From the NCBI GenBank assembly GCA_039704465.1, contig JASFAU010000014.1:1-64000 (forward strand): DNA of 64,000 nt, read 5' to 3'. The notes under the pieces were generated by a model, which was given only the letters and a program-made list of their open reading frames with translations, did no database searches and was not told where the DNA came from. The first letter of the stretch is position 1. Every line of letters begins with the position of its first letter. The translations under genes were made by a program, and so were the position numbers. This stretch comes from Plasmodiophora brassicae. Lineage: Eukaryota; Endomyxa; Phytomyxea; Plasmodiophorida; Plasmodiophoridae. This document shows positions 9,922 through 20,725 of this stretch, piece by piece.

Positions 9922-12835
9922 ATGCAAATTGTGGAGCTGATTGGCCGGTGCTCACTATCGCTCTTGAACTATGCACTCCGCAGCGATCCCAGTCGCTGGA
10001 CATTCGTGGTGCCCAACGGCAACGGACGCTCCGTCGTCGATCTCGCCTTGACCCGCGGTCTCGACTCTGCGCGCCTCAGCGTGGTTGACGCACCGATCAG
10101 CACGGCGCATCGCATGCTGGTTGTCGCGAGCGATCACGTCGTGCTGGAACGCGTTGACCCGAAGCGCTACTCCTGGGCGCGCAGGATGTTCGCTGACCCG
10201 GACGATCGCCCAGCCCTGTCGGTCCTGCTGGCCCCGGCCTACAATTACCTACGAGCCCTGTGGATGGATGCCACCCTGGATTTCGACGACATCGCTGACC
10301 ACCCTACCGCAGCCCTGCAGGACGCCGTCGACAGTCTGTACCGCCACACCACTGACGTCCTTCGCGCCGTTCTCGAGGACATCGCCTGCTGGCCCAGCTC
10401 CCGGTCCAAGCGAGGTCGCACGGCAACGATGCGTCCCGACTGGCAGGCGCTGCAGCGCTGCGACCTGCGCTTCTACCTCAGTTCGATGCGACGCGTCTTT
10501 GCAGCCACGTCGCAGCTGCAGCCCAGCCAGCGCCCGTCCATCGAGGAATTCGCCGACCATTGGAAAGCGGTCTTCGAGAAGCCGGGCGTGGACGACGGCC
10601 CGCGCCTGCGTTGCCCGCGTCTCTCCACCGACCTGGACGACGAGGAGCGCCATGCGTTCGGCCCCGCTGTCGTCACCGCCATCATCAAGCGGCATGAGTG
10701 GATGAAGGGGGTCGGCCCGGACAACATACCGATGGACCTCCTATATGAAGCGTGACCCGGATGCCGCCGGCCCCTGGATATCCTGCATGTTCACCTGTTT
10801 GTACACTGTGCAGCTCGTGCCGTCTGACTGGCGGTCGGCGCTCGTTGTGCCCGTGCACAAACGGAACACCGAACCCGCTGACCCGTTGAACTGGCGAGGC
10901 ATTGCGCTGCAGTCCCACCTCCGGAAGGCATACGAGACGTGTCTGATCACGCACATGCACCTGAAGGGGTGGCTGCAGATGCACTTCCTGCAGTTTGGAT
11001 TTCGGCGAGGCATCGGTGTCCCTGAAGCCGTATGGGTGGCTGACGAGCTGACCACCCACTGGGCGTCACGACGCAAGCCACTGACCGAAGTCCTCCTCGA
11101 CATGAGGAAGGCGTACGATAGCGCCCGCCGCATCCACGTCTACAACAAGCTACAGAGGCGCGGTGTGCCGGCCCATGTCATCGCCGTTCTGCAAGCCTTG
11201 TTCGACGGCTGTCACTTCATTATCGCCCTGGACGGGCAGCTCTCCGAGCGGATCGCCGCGCTCGTCGGCCTCTTCCAGGGCGCCATTGGCTGCCCTGACT
11301 TGTTCAATGTTTTGATTGACGACCTACCGTACCAGATCGTGTCGCGTTTCGGCGACGAGTCCCCCATGTTTGATTACATGCCGGTCCCGTGCCAATTCTA
11401 CGCGAACGACACGCTCCTGCACGCGTTCACCGACGACATGGCCCAGGCCATGATGGACCTCTGTCAGGAGTACGCGCAGCGGCACGAACTCGAGTGGAAC
11501 TCGACGAAATCGATCGTCTCCAGGCCGAGGACGTCGACCGCCGCGCAGCCGGTAGCCCTGACCATCGGCGGCAACCGCGTCGTCGAGGAGCGCGAGCTCG
11601 ACAAGCCGGTGTGCTTCCTGGGCGTCGTCATGAAGGATGGTCGCCTCGATCATCGAGCCCAGCTCGCCTCGCGGACAGCCAAAGCCGAGAAGGCCATGAT
11701 CGGGATCATGCACTCGGGCGTGTTCAGCACGAAGCACCTGTCGATCGTCCGGAAGACGCGCGTCGTCGGCGCCTGGATCCGTTCGCGCGCCGAGTACGGA
11801 CTCGCCATCAGCAACAGCCACGTCGGCCTGCTGAAGAAGCTCGACCAGCTGCAGAAGTCGGCCGCCGCCCTGTTCTTCGGTGGGTACCGCCGCCGCATCG
11901 GATCGTCCCTGATGCTCCGGTACGCGGGACTCGTGCCCGCCGCTGCCCGCCAAGCCAAGCTGCGCGCCCGGTTCGCCTTCAAGCAGATCACGTGGTCGGA
12001 GCAGATCAAGGATGGCGATCGCGTCCCGTTCCTGGTCCGCGTCACGCGCTGGGCGCTCAACAACCCGCGCAGCCGCTTCAACATGATGCTGAAGGGCTGC
12101 AAGGTCTACGCGGACGCGACGGCCATCTACAAGAACGGCGAACAGGCACGCGCGATACGTAACAGCGATGAACTCGCTGACGTCGAGGCCGGCCGACCGA
12201 CACGAAAGCGCCCACGCCTGCCCGATCGGCAAGACGCCCTGCTGCAGGCGCTCGAGCTGCACACATGGACCGCTGCCAACGCGACCTGCAAGCTGATGCG
12301 CCTGCAGATGCAGCCGTACAATCTGCCCTTCCCGGCCGCGTACCACTCAGGAGACGACGCGTACGCGGTGGCCTCCTGGATCACGAACCGGATCCCGGGC
12401 TCGAGTGCTCAATGCCGAGGTTGCAACGACCGCAACCTATCCCGGTACCACATGTCGGAGCGGTGCACTGACTCGACCCGGTTGCTCAGGCCCGTCAGCG
12501 ATTGGCGCATCCGGGCGCTACACTTCAACAGGGCCGACACCGGGATCGCCATCGACTACGTGGCCATTCAGCTGAAGTACGATTACGCTCGGCTGACGGC
12601 GCCGCCCGCCAGCGAAGCCGACCGCCTGCGCCCTCGTCGGATGCCGGATCCGCGCGACCCGACGTTTCGGCTGAGCGATCGCCAGCGACGTTGGCTGGCC
12701 ATCCTGGGAACGTTCATCCACGCCGTTGCCGCCCGATGCATCCGCGGCGAGCCGCTCCCGATCTCCGCCCAGGGCGACGCAGCGCTTCCTGGGCTGGACG
12801 CGACGCTCTGGAACGAGATCAGCGACGATCGATGA
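9922..12835 (+). pseudogene. LINE-B ORF2: truncated endonuclease plus reverse transcriptase, catalytic Asp lost
   Basis: The first frame (9922-10755) carries the end of the endonuclease (SLLNYAL, SVVDLALT, AHRMLVVASDH) and the linker. After a 1-nt slip near 10745 the frame to 12835 carries the RT: NWRGIALQSH, FGFRRGIG, LLDMRKAYD. The active site reads FYAND (Asn codon 11405-11407) where LINE-A has FADD. The first catalytic Asp is thus replaced by a change explainable by one G-to-A step. A C-x2-C-x8-H-x4-C knuckle follows near 12415-12465. An acidic tail continues in another frame to 13088, implying one more slip near 12830. Confidence 0.85.
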
Positions 12836-13082
12836 GGAGAACGAGAACGCGCGCGTCGCCGTTGAAGCCGCTGAACGTGTCCTCGACGACCCTGCAATGG
12901 CCGGGATCCTGGGCGATGCGAAGGCAAGACCACCCGGCCGCGCTCGTGACGATCCCGTGCTGGCCGATCGCGAACATGACGGCGCGAACCCTCCCGGGGA
13001 CAGCATTGCGAACGGCAACACTGAAGACGACACCATCATGCCCGAAGATGATACCGCCGATCCTGGCGGTGACACGGATTAT

Positions 13083-13181
13083 GATTGACTCGACGAACAG
13101 ACTCTGGGGAAGCACAGACAGGACGAATAATCATCATTCGTCATGTCTGTGCTTCCCCAAAGTCTGTTCGTCGACTCAATC
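13083..13181. other. 46-bp inverted repeat with 7-nt loop at LINE-B 3' end
   Basis: Arms 13083-13128 and 13136-13181 pair with three mismatches around the loop AATCATC. The stop of the acidic-tail frame (13088) lies inside the left arm. The loop length equals that of the hairpin at 7511-7563, but the sequences are unrelated. Confidence 0.9.
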
Positions 13182-13400
13182 ACGACGCGTCAGCTGTATC
13201 CTCACTAATACATATAGAAGCCCTTAAGCTCCTACGTTTCGCCACCACACACCACACTAAACGCGTCTGATAACGTTGGGTAAGCGGGTTTAACTCTTCC
13301 GCAGCGTCGAGCAATCCACAGAATAGACCAGAACCTGAACCCTGCAAAGGTCCCGGCAGCGAAGCCTGAGAAGCCACCGGACACATCGAGATCAATGCGC

Positions 13401-14749
13401 CTAGCAGCAGTCGTCCACGATGGTCACCGTCCGCGACGTTTCCATGGGTGTCCGCCGGCCATCAGTGCACACGACGCACGCGAGAAGCTCTTTGGCGGTG
13501 GTGGCTGCGCGAACGTCGACGCGGTCATCTACGAGGCCGACACTGCCACAGTCCATTCACGTACGTACCTGATTGGGGCATTCCAGCAATCAATCCTGGC
13601 ACAGCTGGGCTCGGGTTCGTGAAAGCTTGGGCAATCTCGTCCAACACCTCGGGAAGTACAGTCGCATCCTCACCTCGGTCAACTGGGCTGTTGCCCATGC
13701 GAGATACGACAGAACCGCGAGCCTCCACAGACAACAGCTCAAGACTCTGCTGGATGTGTTTGTCCGCTTGCTCGAGGTGTTCCAGAGCATCGTTGTACAG
13801 GACGCCCATGCACTCAACCTGGCCAATCAGCAGGTGCACGCGGCCGATTAGGGTACGAAGCGGTGACACCATCTTCGTGGCTTTCGTCGGCGACATTCGT
13901 TCGGTGTCCGCCGCAACGGCATCCTCTGCCAGACTGCAGACGGAGGAGGCCAGGTCCAGAATCCGGGTGTACATGTCATACAGGATCAGTCGGTCAACGA
14001 TCAGCTGATGCAGCATCAACCGCGACGCCGAGATCTGGTTCGCGGTCTCGGATATCGCATTCATCAGGTCATCGACCGACACACGGGCCACATTCCAGAA
14101 GCGTTGCACGGGCAAGTCGACGAAGTTTGCATCGCGGATCGCGAAGTCGTTCCTCGTATGGAGATCGCGACCAAACCGAAGCATATGGTCGGTCCCGAGC
14201 GAGCGGACGATGGAAACCAGCTTGTCAAAGCGGTCGCGAGAGACATGATGGTCATGGCGCGGTGGCGCGACCGTCTGTCTTTCGGGGTCGTTCAATATAC
14301 CGTCGGCCCAGCTGTGCACGCGGGAGATCTCCCGCGTGGAAGATAACACGTTTTTGATCAGGCGCTGCTCCAAGAGACGGAACACGGTCGTGAAAGCTGG
14401 TGCGTTTGGACCATGACGAATAGGCTGGCGAGACGCGCGATTGTTGGCCGAGCGGTCACCCGACGGCCTGGGGACGCGCTGGAGCCGGTCGGTACCGAAG
14501 GACCGGCCAACGTCGAGAACGGTGAGGTCAGCTTCGCAGAGGGACGATCGCGCCGCTTCCAGTAGCACGACGGCGTCAGATATGCCCGCGCGGCGGTCGG
14601 CAGGGCCGCCGACATTCCCCCTGTACGGTCGTGCCGGCACGTCAGGTACGCATCGACAACGGGCGCATGGCGCGGGAGGACCTGGTATCGCATCGTGTGC
14701 CGGGGTTGCAGACGACGAGTGGCAGTAGGACGGCGAGGGCGACGCGCAT
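13401..14749 (-). CDS. Predicted secreted helical protein, three exons
   Basis: ATG 14749 opens with a signal peptide (MRVALAVLLPLVVC followed by NPGTRC). Introns at 14621-14681 (61 nt) and 13505-13568 (64 nt; a 40-nt version using an upstream acceptor keeps the same frame) give 407 residues ending in TIVDDCC. The mature chain is rich in Leu, Asp, Arg and Val with long predicted helices (e.g. around MLHQLIVDRLILYDMYTRI) and few cysteines. No enzyme family is recognised. A decayed plus-strand sequence at 16382-17030 may be a paralogue. A secreted protein of unknown family in a subtelomeric island fits a lineage-specific secreted or effector-like protein; that role is inference. Confidence 0.65.
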
Positions 14750-16019
14750 GATCCCGAAGTGATTTGGTGAATACTGACACTCTCTCACGGCGTCGCCAGG
14801 TTTCCCGGTCCGGGCACTCCGGTGACATCTCCGCACCCAACAATCCCAAAAATAGGATTACTGTGACGTGGCGTGCCACGTCTGACGAACACTCGCCACC
14901 CTTCTGTCCCTCGTCGCTCTCGTCGTCGTCATCGAGCATGTCGCTTCTGCACACAAGTGTAGTGGGAATAGACCATGCGGGCGATGGCCTAGCATTATTC
15001 CGAGTCGTCCGAGAGAGATATGTCACCATTCTCGACGTCGTCACCAGCAACTGGGCCCTCCTTTGAGAAGACATAGACAATGTACGTTCCGTGCCCGTAC
15101 CTGCATCGCCTTCACGACAAGCCAACCTCATGTGTTTCCGCGCCTTATGGTCCAGGTTCGACAGGTTCACGGTGAACAACGACACGTTGGTCTGCAATTG
15201 CAGGCTACCCACTCCGTGACGGTAACCGCCTCGAGCAATTACCCGTTGGCGGCGCTGACAATGCTGCGCTGGACGGTGCCCGACATTACCGTCATCGACA
15301 TGTCACCGTAGCCGGCATCGACGAGCATCGCATATTCGATATCGCGGGATCGCGGTCGGCTGCAGGTTCACCTCCACGACTCGATGCTGTGCTCCTGGAT
15401 CCACAAGTCGAGGAGTTTTTGAGGCGATGTGGCACGTACTGGCCTGACGAAGACGTGTGACAAGGCCGTCATCAAGCGTTCTGTTGGCGCCCGGTCGCCC
15501 TGAATAGGTGCTTGTCGTCGTAGCGTCCAACCAGTTCTACTTCGACGCTCGATCGAACAGAACCGCCCGGAGAAAGACGCACCCGGTACGGGCAACGCGC
15601 AACGAAGCGAACTTGCGACGTCATGACCCACACACACACTGGTGTACAGGATGTCGTGCCAGGACTCATTTGGTTGTTGATGGCGCCCTCCTGCGGCTCC
15701 TACCTAGGACTGGTGGACCGGGTCGGGGATTACGTCGATGTGTGCCACTACCGCGCATGGGCAACGGAGGTCGACTTGGGCCACTACAGCGCACGGCCGT
15801 GCACTGTAGCGGTGGGGGGCGGGCAACACTGAAAGGGGGCTGGGCTGACTGCGACGCCGACCACCTGGATCACTTTTCCGATCGGGATATAGAGCCACTG
15901 ATCGGCCAGCTCGCTAGTTTGACGACGTCCTACGAGCACTGCTAGCTGTAGACCGTACCGCCCATCTAAGCCACGAAAAGCGGCCCGCGAACATCGCACT
16001 CGTTTCGAGGGCACGCAAG
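14750..16019. other. Gene-poor stretch, no supported gene
   Basis: Upstream of the secreted-protein gene. Many short ORFs on both strands, none with a domain. A 26-bp imperfect palindrome is present at 15784-15809 (CTACAG ... CTGTAG around CACGGCCGTG). Confidence 0.4.
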
Positions 16020-16327
16020 TGGACAACCAGCAGAGTAGGCAAGCGCGCGCAGCCGGCCAGGCAGACGCTGAAGCCGGCGACGCCCCTGCTTGCTGGGCTC
16101 GCCATCGTGGGATGGTTCAGGTCAGGCAGACGCACAACAAATTGCAGCGGTCGACGGTGGGTGGGGCAGGGCGCCGTCCCATGTGGGGAGCAGCTGGCCG
16201 CAAAGCTGCAGGTCGAGCCCCGCCTAGGCAGGACCACGACTACCCTGAAGGCTTTCGTGATGGACAAGCGAAGTCACACGACAGCGGACGACTCCTGTCC
16301 ACCACTTGTCAGAGGCCCTGGTCGCCC
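16020..16327. repeat. Dispersed repeat family 1, copy A
   Basis: Shares order and sequence with 18398-18694: GGACAACCAGCAGAGTAGGC at the start, AAGCCGGCGACGC in the middle, then GCCTAGGCAGGACCA, TGATGGACAA and AGGCCCTGGTCGC at the end. Related fragments occur near 19225-19335 and 24285-24400. No terminal repeats or ORF define its class. Confidence 0.65.
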
Positions 16328-16381
16328 AGGCGACAACTCCTACCCATGTCCTGGAGCTTCAAGAACGTCACCCAGAGAACA

Positions 16382-17030
16382 CGATTCACATGTCCAAATC
16401 GTACCGGCAGCTGTCGAAGCAGGTCAGCAAACTGGTCAAGGACGTGTCCGGACATTGGCCGTTGCCGGTCGACCTGTCCAAATGGGGCCTGGAGCAGAGG
16501 ATCATCCTGATGATCTACCATGCGCGCAGCCTTGGTTCCTTGACATATCTTGGTCCAAACAGGAACTCCGCCGGGGGCAGGTCGTCGAACACACCATCGA
16601 CGTCGCGGCGCTCCTCAAGTCGCTGAACGCCGGCCTCATCGAATGGGGAGACTTCGCCCACGAACTTTGCCCGATCGGCGCTGTCGGGGGCAATCTCAGC
16701 GAGGTCGGGTGCGCCACCAAGCACACCTTCGAGGTCCTTCGTATTGCGATCGAGTTCGTCGTTCTCACGTCGAGGAGTCAGGAGGACGCCGCTGACGACA
16801 GGATCGCGTCGCTCGTCGGACGCCTGCTGATGATGTTCCAAGACGCACTGAGGAAACGCAGAAACACTATCGACCTGGCCGGCGACGGCATGGCGACCGA
16901 TGGTGTCGATGCCGACATCGTCGATGAGGGTAACGCCCCCGCCCGTCGAACAGCGAACAGTCGGCGCGCTTCCTTGCTGCAGTACCGAGCTGCAACGAGG
17001 TCCCGGCGAACTGTACGTGTACTGCTGGCA
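16382..17030 (+). pseudogene. Decayed helical protein, possible paralogue of the secreted protein at 13401-14749
   Basis: Two open stretches in different frames (about 16382-16530 and 16560-17030) join without a usable intron: no phase-matching GT-AG pair bridges them, so a frameshift near 16540 is likely. The joined protein is helical and Leu/Asp-rich (KSYRQLSKQVSKLVKDV; IDVAALLKSLNAGLIEW; IASLVGRLLMMFQDAL). Spacing and pattern resemble the middle of the secreted protein at 13401-14749, but identity is low and the relation is tentative. It lies directly after dispersed repeat copy A. Confidence 0.35.
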
Positions 17031-17444
17031 TGTGCACATATTAGTACGACTCTGCTGAACCACTTTGTGTTTGAACAGAGTAAGAAGGATTTGGATCCAA
17101 TGTCCAGCGACGTCGACAGCGAAGAACCGTCCCAGGACACCAGCGTCGTCTGCGAGTCGTGGGTGCGAGTCGTCGTCACGGTCGTCGACGTACACGTTCC
17201 AAAGCTGATGTTGCTGCGCAAGCGAGCCGCCCTGCGAAGAAGCCCAGAGAGGTTCGAATCTGTCAATGCCGCTACTGAGGCGATTAACGCGTGCGCAATC
17301 TCAGGTAAACGAACATACAGCTGGCGGACGCGCGAACCGCCCCGCACGAAAGGTCGAGATCGACCCGGTCCAACAGGTGCCACGTCCTGCACAGGTGAGA
17401 GAAACTGTGCAATTGGCATCGACGACGCTGAAGGTGATATTTAG

Positions 17445-18075
17445 GAGTCGGGCGCTGAGTCGTTACTGACAGGGGGCATAACGAATACGGACGCGGCCGG
17501 CGTTTGCCGGCAGATCTGCTATGCGATTGCACCGCTGCAGATCATGCGTGCGTTGCCCGGCTGGGAACACGTGTCCGGGCAAGTGCCCTGGGTGGACCTG
17601 TATAACCATGTCATGAACCTCCGCCTTGATGCGCAAGTGGCGTCGGATCTGCTCAGTGAGCTCATTCGCCTGCTGAACGGCGCCGACCGTTCCACCAGAT
17701 CGTTCCCGGCCGGGCAACAGCATGACGCGGACGACTTCGTCCTGGAGGTGCTTGCGCAGATGGAGGCGTACGCTGTCGTCAGATCGACCGGACAACCGAT
17801 CAGTCGTGAGGTCATTGGATTCGTCGAGTACGTGGTCGACACGTGCATGATCTGCGCGCATGGATCTGCGCGCCCGCCCTGCGAACTCACGGTGGTGATG
17901 CTGGGTGGTTCGCAGGAGCGTATTACGCTCGCCGAACGCGCTTACCCGGGAGCAAACGACGATAATTTCAAGGAGGTGCTCCTCCAACCGGCGCTGCAAT
18001 TCTGGCCAGGATGTGGAGCACCGGTCCACGACGTTTCGTTCAATCAAAGGAACGCCGCGGCCGGGCTCGGTCATG
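17445..18075 (+). pseudogene. USP-type deubiquitinase-like gene, truncated
   Basis: The open frame contains two motifs that together resemble a ubiquitin-specific protease: a possible Cys box (NTDAAGVCRQICYAI) near 17485-17530 and, about 65 residues later, FPAGQQHDADDFVLEVLAQM, which fits the conserved QQDA-(H/Q)-EFL box. A CMIC...PPCEL segment could be a C-x2-C zinc finger piece. The His box and the rest of the domain are missing: the frame runs into the inverted repeat at 17958-18250 and becomes nonsense. The call rests on two short motifs; an unrelated helical protein is possible. Confidence 0.4.
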
Positions 18076-18250
18076 ATCGTTCGTCAGGACCCGATGGAGA
18101 TCGTCCGGCAATCCGGCCCTGACGGCGAGGTCATGACCGAGCCCGGCCGTGGCGTTCCTTGCATTGAGCGAAAAGTCGTGGACCGGTGCTCCACGTCCTG
18201 GCCAGGCTTGCAAGCCCGGTTGGAGGACCACCTCCTGGAGATTGTCGTCG
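17958..18250. other. Fold-back inverted repeat, arms about 119 bp
   Basis: Left arm 17958-18076 and right arm 18131-18250 are reverse complements with roughly one mismatch in eight to ten bases, around a spacer of about 55 nt. The left arm is the 3' coding end of the USP-like gene; the right arm is its inverted copy, so the gene ends in its own antisense. Confidence 0.85.
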
Positions 18251-18253
18251 TGT

Positions 18254-18603
18254 CCTGCCTAGGCTGGGCGAGGCCAGCCTGGCGGCCACCTGCTACACAC
18301 CGATATACCGTCAGGGATGGTGGATGATCGTGGTCGGAAGGCAGTCGTCCGCGAGGCGGTCAGCAGCAACGGACGCTGGGTATCGCTGCCGTGCTGCTGG
18401 ACAACCAGCAGAGTAGGCAGGCGCACCTGCCCAGGCACACGAGAAAGCCGGCGACGCTCTTGCTTGCTGCGCCTGCCATTCCTGGATGGTTCACCTTCGG
18501 GGCGCGAACGTTCAATTGCAGCCATCGACTGGGGATTGACAGGGGACCGAGTCAGGTGTGTAGCAGGTGGCCGCACTGCTGGCTTCGCCCAGCCTAGGCA
18601 GGA
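18254..18603. other. Second inverted repeat, 49-bp arms
   Basis: 18254-18302 is the reverse complement of 18554-18603 with a few mismatches (CCTAGGCTGGGCGA against TCGCCCAGCCTAGG, then GGCCACCTGCTACACAC). The right arm lies inside dispersed repeat copy B. It adjoins the larger fold-back at 17958-18250. Confidence 0.75.
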
Positions 18604-18694
18604 CCATAGCTGCTTGAAGGCTCCCATGATGGACAAACGACGTCACGCGACAGCTGGCGTCTCCTGTCCACCACATGTCACAGGCCCTGGTCGC
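18398..18694. repeat. Dispersed repeat family 1, copy B
   Basis: Direct-orientation copy of 16020-16327, same length and same order of conserved blocks, with scattered substitutions. It is preceded by an inverted piece of itself at 18254-18302. Confidence 0.65.
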
Positions 18695-18699
18695 ATCGC

Positions 18700-19555
18700 A
18701 TCAGGCGACAGCACGTACCTGTCCTTGACCTGCAAGAAGATCACACAGGGATATCGATCGCGTCTACAGGAGAGAAGCAGGGGGCGTTGTCTTCGTAGTG
18801 GATGTGTTGGCCCGTGCAGATACGATCGGCGGCGACGTCAGGAAGGCGTATCCGGGCGTCAATGGCTACGGTAATCAGGATGACGACACGCCGCTGACCA
18901 GGAGGTGAACAGGCGGCCAACAGGCCCTGTTATGGTCGTAGGCTGCCGCGTCGGCCCGTGGCGCCGGTCGACGACGACCACTGCGAGGACGCAAGCAGGG
19001 CAGACAGGCGCGACAGGTCGTCTGCGACACGCGAGGTGCGAGTCCTGTGCAGAACGTGTGAGGCCCTGGTCCTTTGCATTAGACGACAGTCTGTACCAGT
19101 GCATGGCGTTCGCCCAGACATGCTCGGCGCGTCAGCAGACATCCTGCGGTATGCATCGATGACGTCGCAATAGTCGCAGGTACGGCGATCAGGCGCCTCG
19201 GTACATCGAGGACTTGCGACATGCGATGCCGAACACAACGTAGGCAGGCAGGCACCGCTCGACGCGCAGACAGGGAGGTCGGCGACGACCCTGGCTGGTC
19301 AGCCAGCCACCGTCGCATGGTGCAGGGCTGGGGAGCGGCATGTCAAGTCGTAGCAATCGTTGGACGACGAGCGCGTCACCAGGCTCATCCCGCTTCGACG
19401 GCAGACGACGGCAGACCTGTAGGGATCTGCGGTGCTGGTTGCTGGATTGCAAAGTCAACAAACAACACCTTGTGACGGCGGTGCCACAGTCTTTGCGGAG
19501 TGCGTGGCGGCGTCGGCGTCGTCCACGAGTGTGCTGCTGGACGTACTGGATAAGT
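18700..19555. other. Degenerate repeat-derived sequence, no gene
   Basis: Fragments resembling the dispersed repeats (for example near 19225-19335) but no frame with a recognisable domain. Confidence 0.4.
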
Positions 19556-19559
19556 TGTT

Positions 19560-20099
19560 TGACACGCCCCCTCCAACAGCACACGGTCGCCTGGGTCAGG
19601 TTCGTATGAAACGACGTGCTGGCAGCAGGCTTTGTCAGGTAGTCGGCAGCCATCATGGCGGACGCGCACTTGGCGACTGCTTCCCGGGTGTAAGCCTTGG
19701 CGCCTTGATTGTTCTCGTACACGATCGTCGGACCGGAATGCAGGTAGCCGATCTCGGCGAGGAAGGAGTGGGAATCCACGCGAGCTAACGTGTAACAACA
19801 TACAGCGATTTGATCTCAGCATGCGTTGACGATAGACTGACTTTGACGACTCCCAGGTCCCGACGCCGCAACTGCCAGTGCACGGGTCCACCAGCCAGCA
19901 ATATGATGTGGCCGGAACGGGAACGTCGGGTGCCTGGGTCGGAGGCCCAATCAGCGTCGACATACGCAACCAGGCTGTCTTCGTTCGTAGCGGATGCCTT
20001 GCATCTTGCTCGCGTCAGCGCTGTCCCTGTTTCAAGCGGGTTCGGCAGCCAACTGCTGGCGAGTGCTGTTCCAGGCATGCAGCCCGTCGTCCCTGGCAT
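19560..20099 (-). mobile_element. Ty1/copia RNase H remnant
   Basis: Reading leftward from 20099: LVAYVDADWASDPGTRRS, SGHIILLAGGPVHW, then LSSTHAEIKSLY, the classic copia RNase H order (DADWAGD, TRRSTSG, LSSTEAEY). After a stop/frameshift near 19785 the frame continues with FLAEIGYLHSGPTIVYENNQGAKAY and MMAADYLTKPA, i.e. the EDNQGA and ADxLTKP blocks, with the intervening HIDIRYH region deleted. No integrase, RT or LTR is seen. The right edge touches the palindrome at 20180-20725. Confidence 0.75.
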
Positions 20100-20382
20100 C
20101 GGTCGTGCGCGCCGTTCGAGATCTAGTCACTATCCAGCACAAGCCGGGCGAATCAGTCACCCGCTTACGCCACCCGAGTTTCCGCTCATCAATCTGGAGT
20201 CGCCGCTCATCATTCTGGAGTCGCCGCTCATCAATCTGGAGTCGCCGCTCATCAATCTGGAGCCGACGCGCATCGAGCTCCCGCCGCAGTTCCAGACCGA
20301 CACGGCTGTCCCGAGGACAGCATCGGCGATGACTGCAATGAATAGGTATGATGAGAACGCTGTTCATCGGCCGGTTCTTCAC
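20032..20382 (-). pseudogene. Left copy of small membrane/coil gene, frameshifted
   Basis: Minus-strand copy of the gene at 20570-20809 within a head-to-head palindrome. It starts with RPMNSVLI, then a 4-nt insertion shifts the frame through the former membrane segment, and a 19-nt deletion restores the frame before the charged repeat. As a result the hydrophobic helix is lost but the heptad repeat is kept and expanded to four RRLQIDE-like units, against about one and a half in the right copy. The ORF then runs into copia-derived sequence. The decayed reading of the membrane helix makes function unlikely. Confidence 0.55.
20176..20280. repeat. 21-bp tandem repeat, four to five copies
   Basis: Units of GAGTCGCCGCTCATCAATCTG; on the minus strand each encodes one heptad RRLQIDE/DERRLQI of the small protein. 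The right palindrome arm has only about two units, so the left copy expanded after the inversion event. Confidence 0.9.
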
Positions 20383-20725
20383 GGAAATTGTTTACTCACG
20401 GCAAATGTTATCCATGCCGATGTGGTACCATCATCTCCCTACATGGCGCCAGAGATCTCTAGAACTGGCGGTGGGCGCAATATGCGCGTAGCGGCGCCCA
20501 CCGCCAGTTCTATAGATCTCTGGCGCCATGATACCACATCGGCATGGATAACATTCGCCGCGGGAAACAATGCGGCCGATGAACAGCGTTCTCATCGTAT
20601 TCATTGCAGTCATCGCCGCTGCTGTCCTCGGGACAGCCGTGTCGGTCTGGAACTGCTACGCGGATCGCCAACTGCGGCGGGAGCTCGATGCGCGTCGCCT
20701 CCAGATTGATGAGCGGCGACTCAAG
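20180..20725. other. Large palindrome, arms about 230-240 bp
   Basis: Inner arms AGAACTGGCGGTGGGCGC (20461-20478) and its complement (20494-20511) flank a 15-nt loop. Pairing continues outward with indels to about 20240 on the left and 20720 on the right, through AGATCTCT, GGCGCCAT, the shared GATGTGGTA(C/T)CA region and the coding sequence of the small protein. The palindrome centre is thus the shared upstream region of two divergent gene copies. Confidence 0.9.

Larger units (their letters stand above)
9905..13181 (+). mobile_element. LINE-B: second non-LTR retrotransposon, 5' truncated
   Basis: Related to LINE-A over the end of the endonuclease, the reverse transcriptase, the C-terminal CCHC and the acidic tail, but with many differences, so a separate lineage. 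It begins inside the endonuclease domain (matching the LINE-A segment from about 1830). It has a 1-nt slip near 10745, a mutated catalytic site and a slip near 12830. A 46-bp inverted repeat closes its 3' end. Confidence 0.85.

Noticed and set aside
17230..17275. GGTTCGAATCT, resembling a tRNA T-loop
   Set aside because: The flanking bases do not form a 5-bp T stem, and no acceptor or anticodon stem can be drawn.
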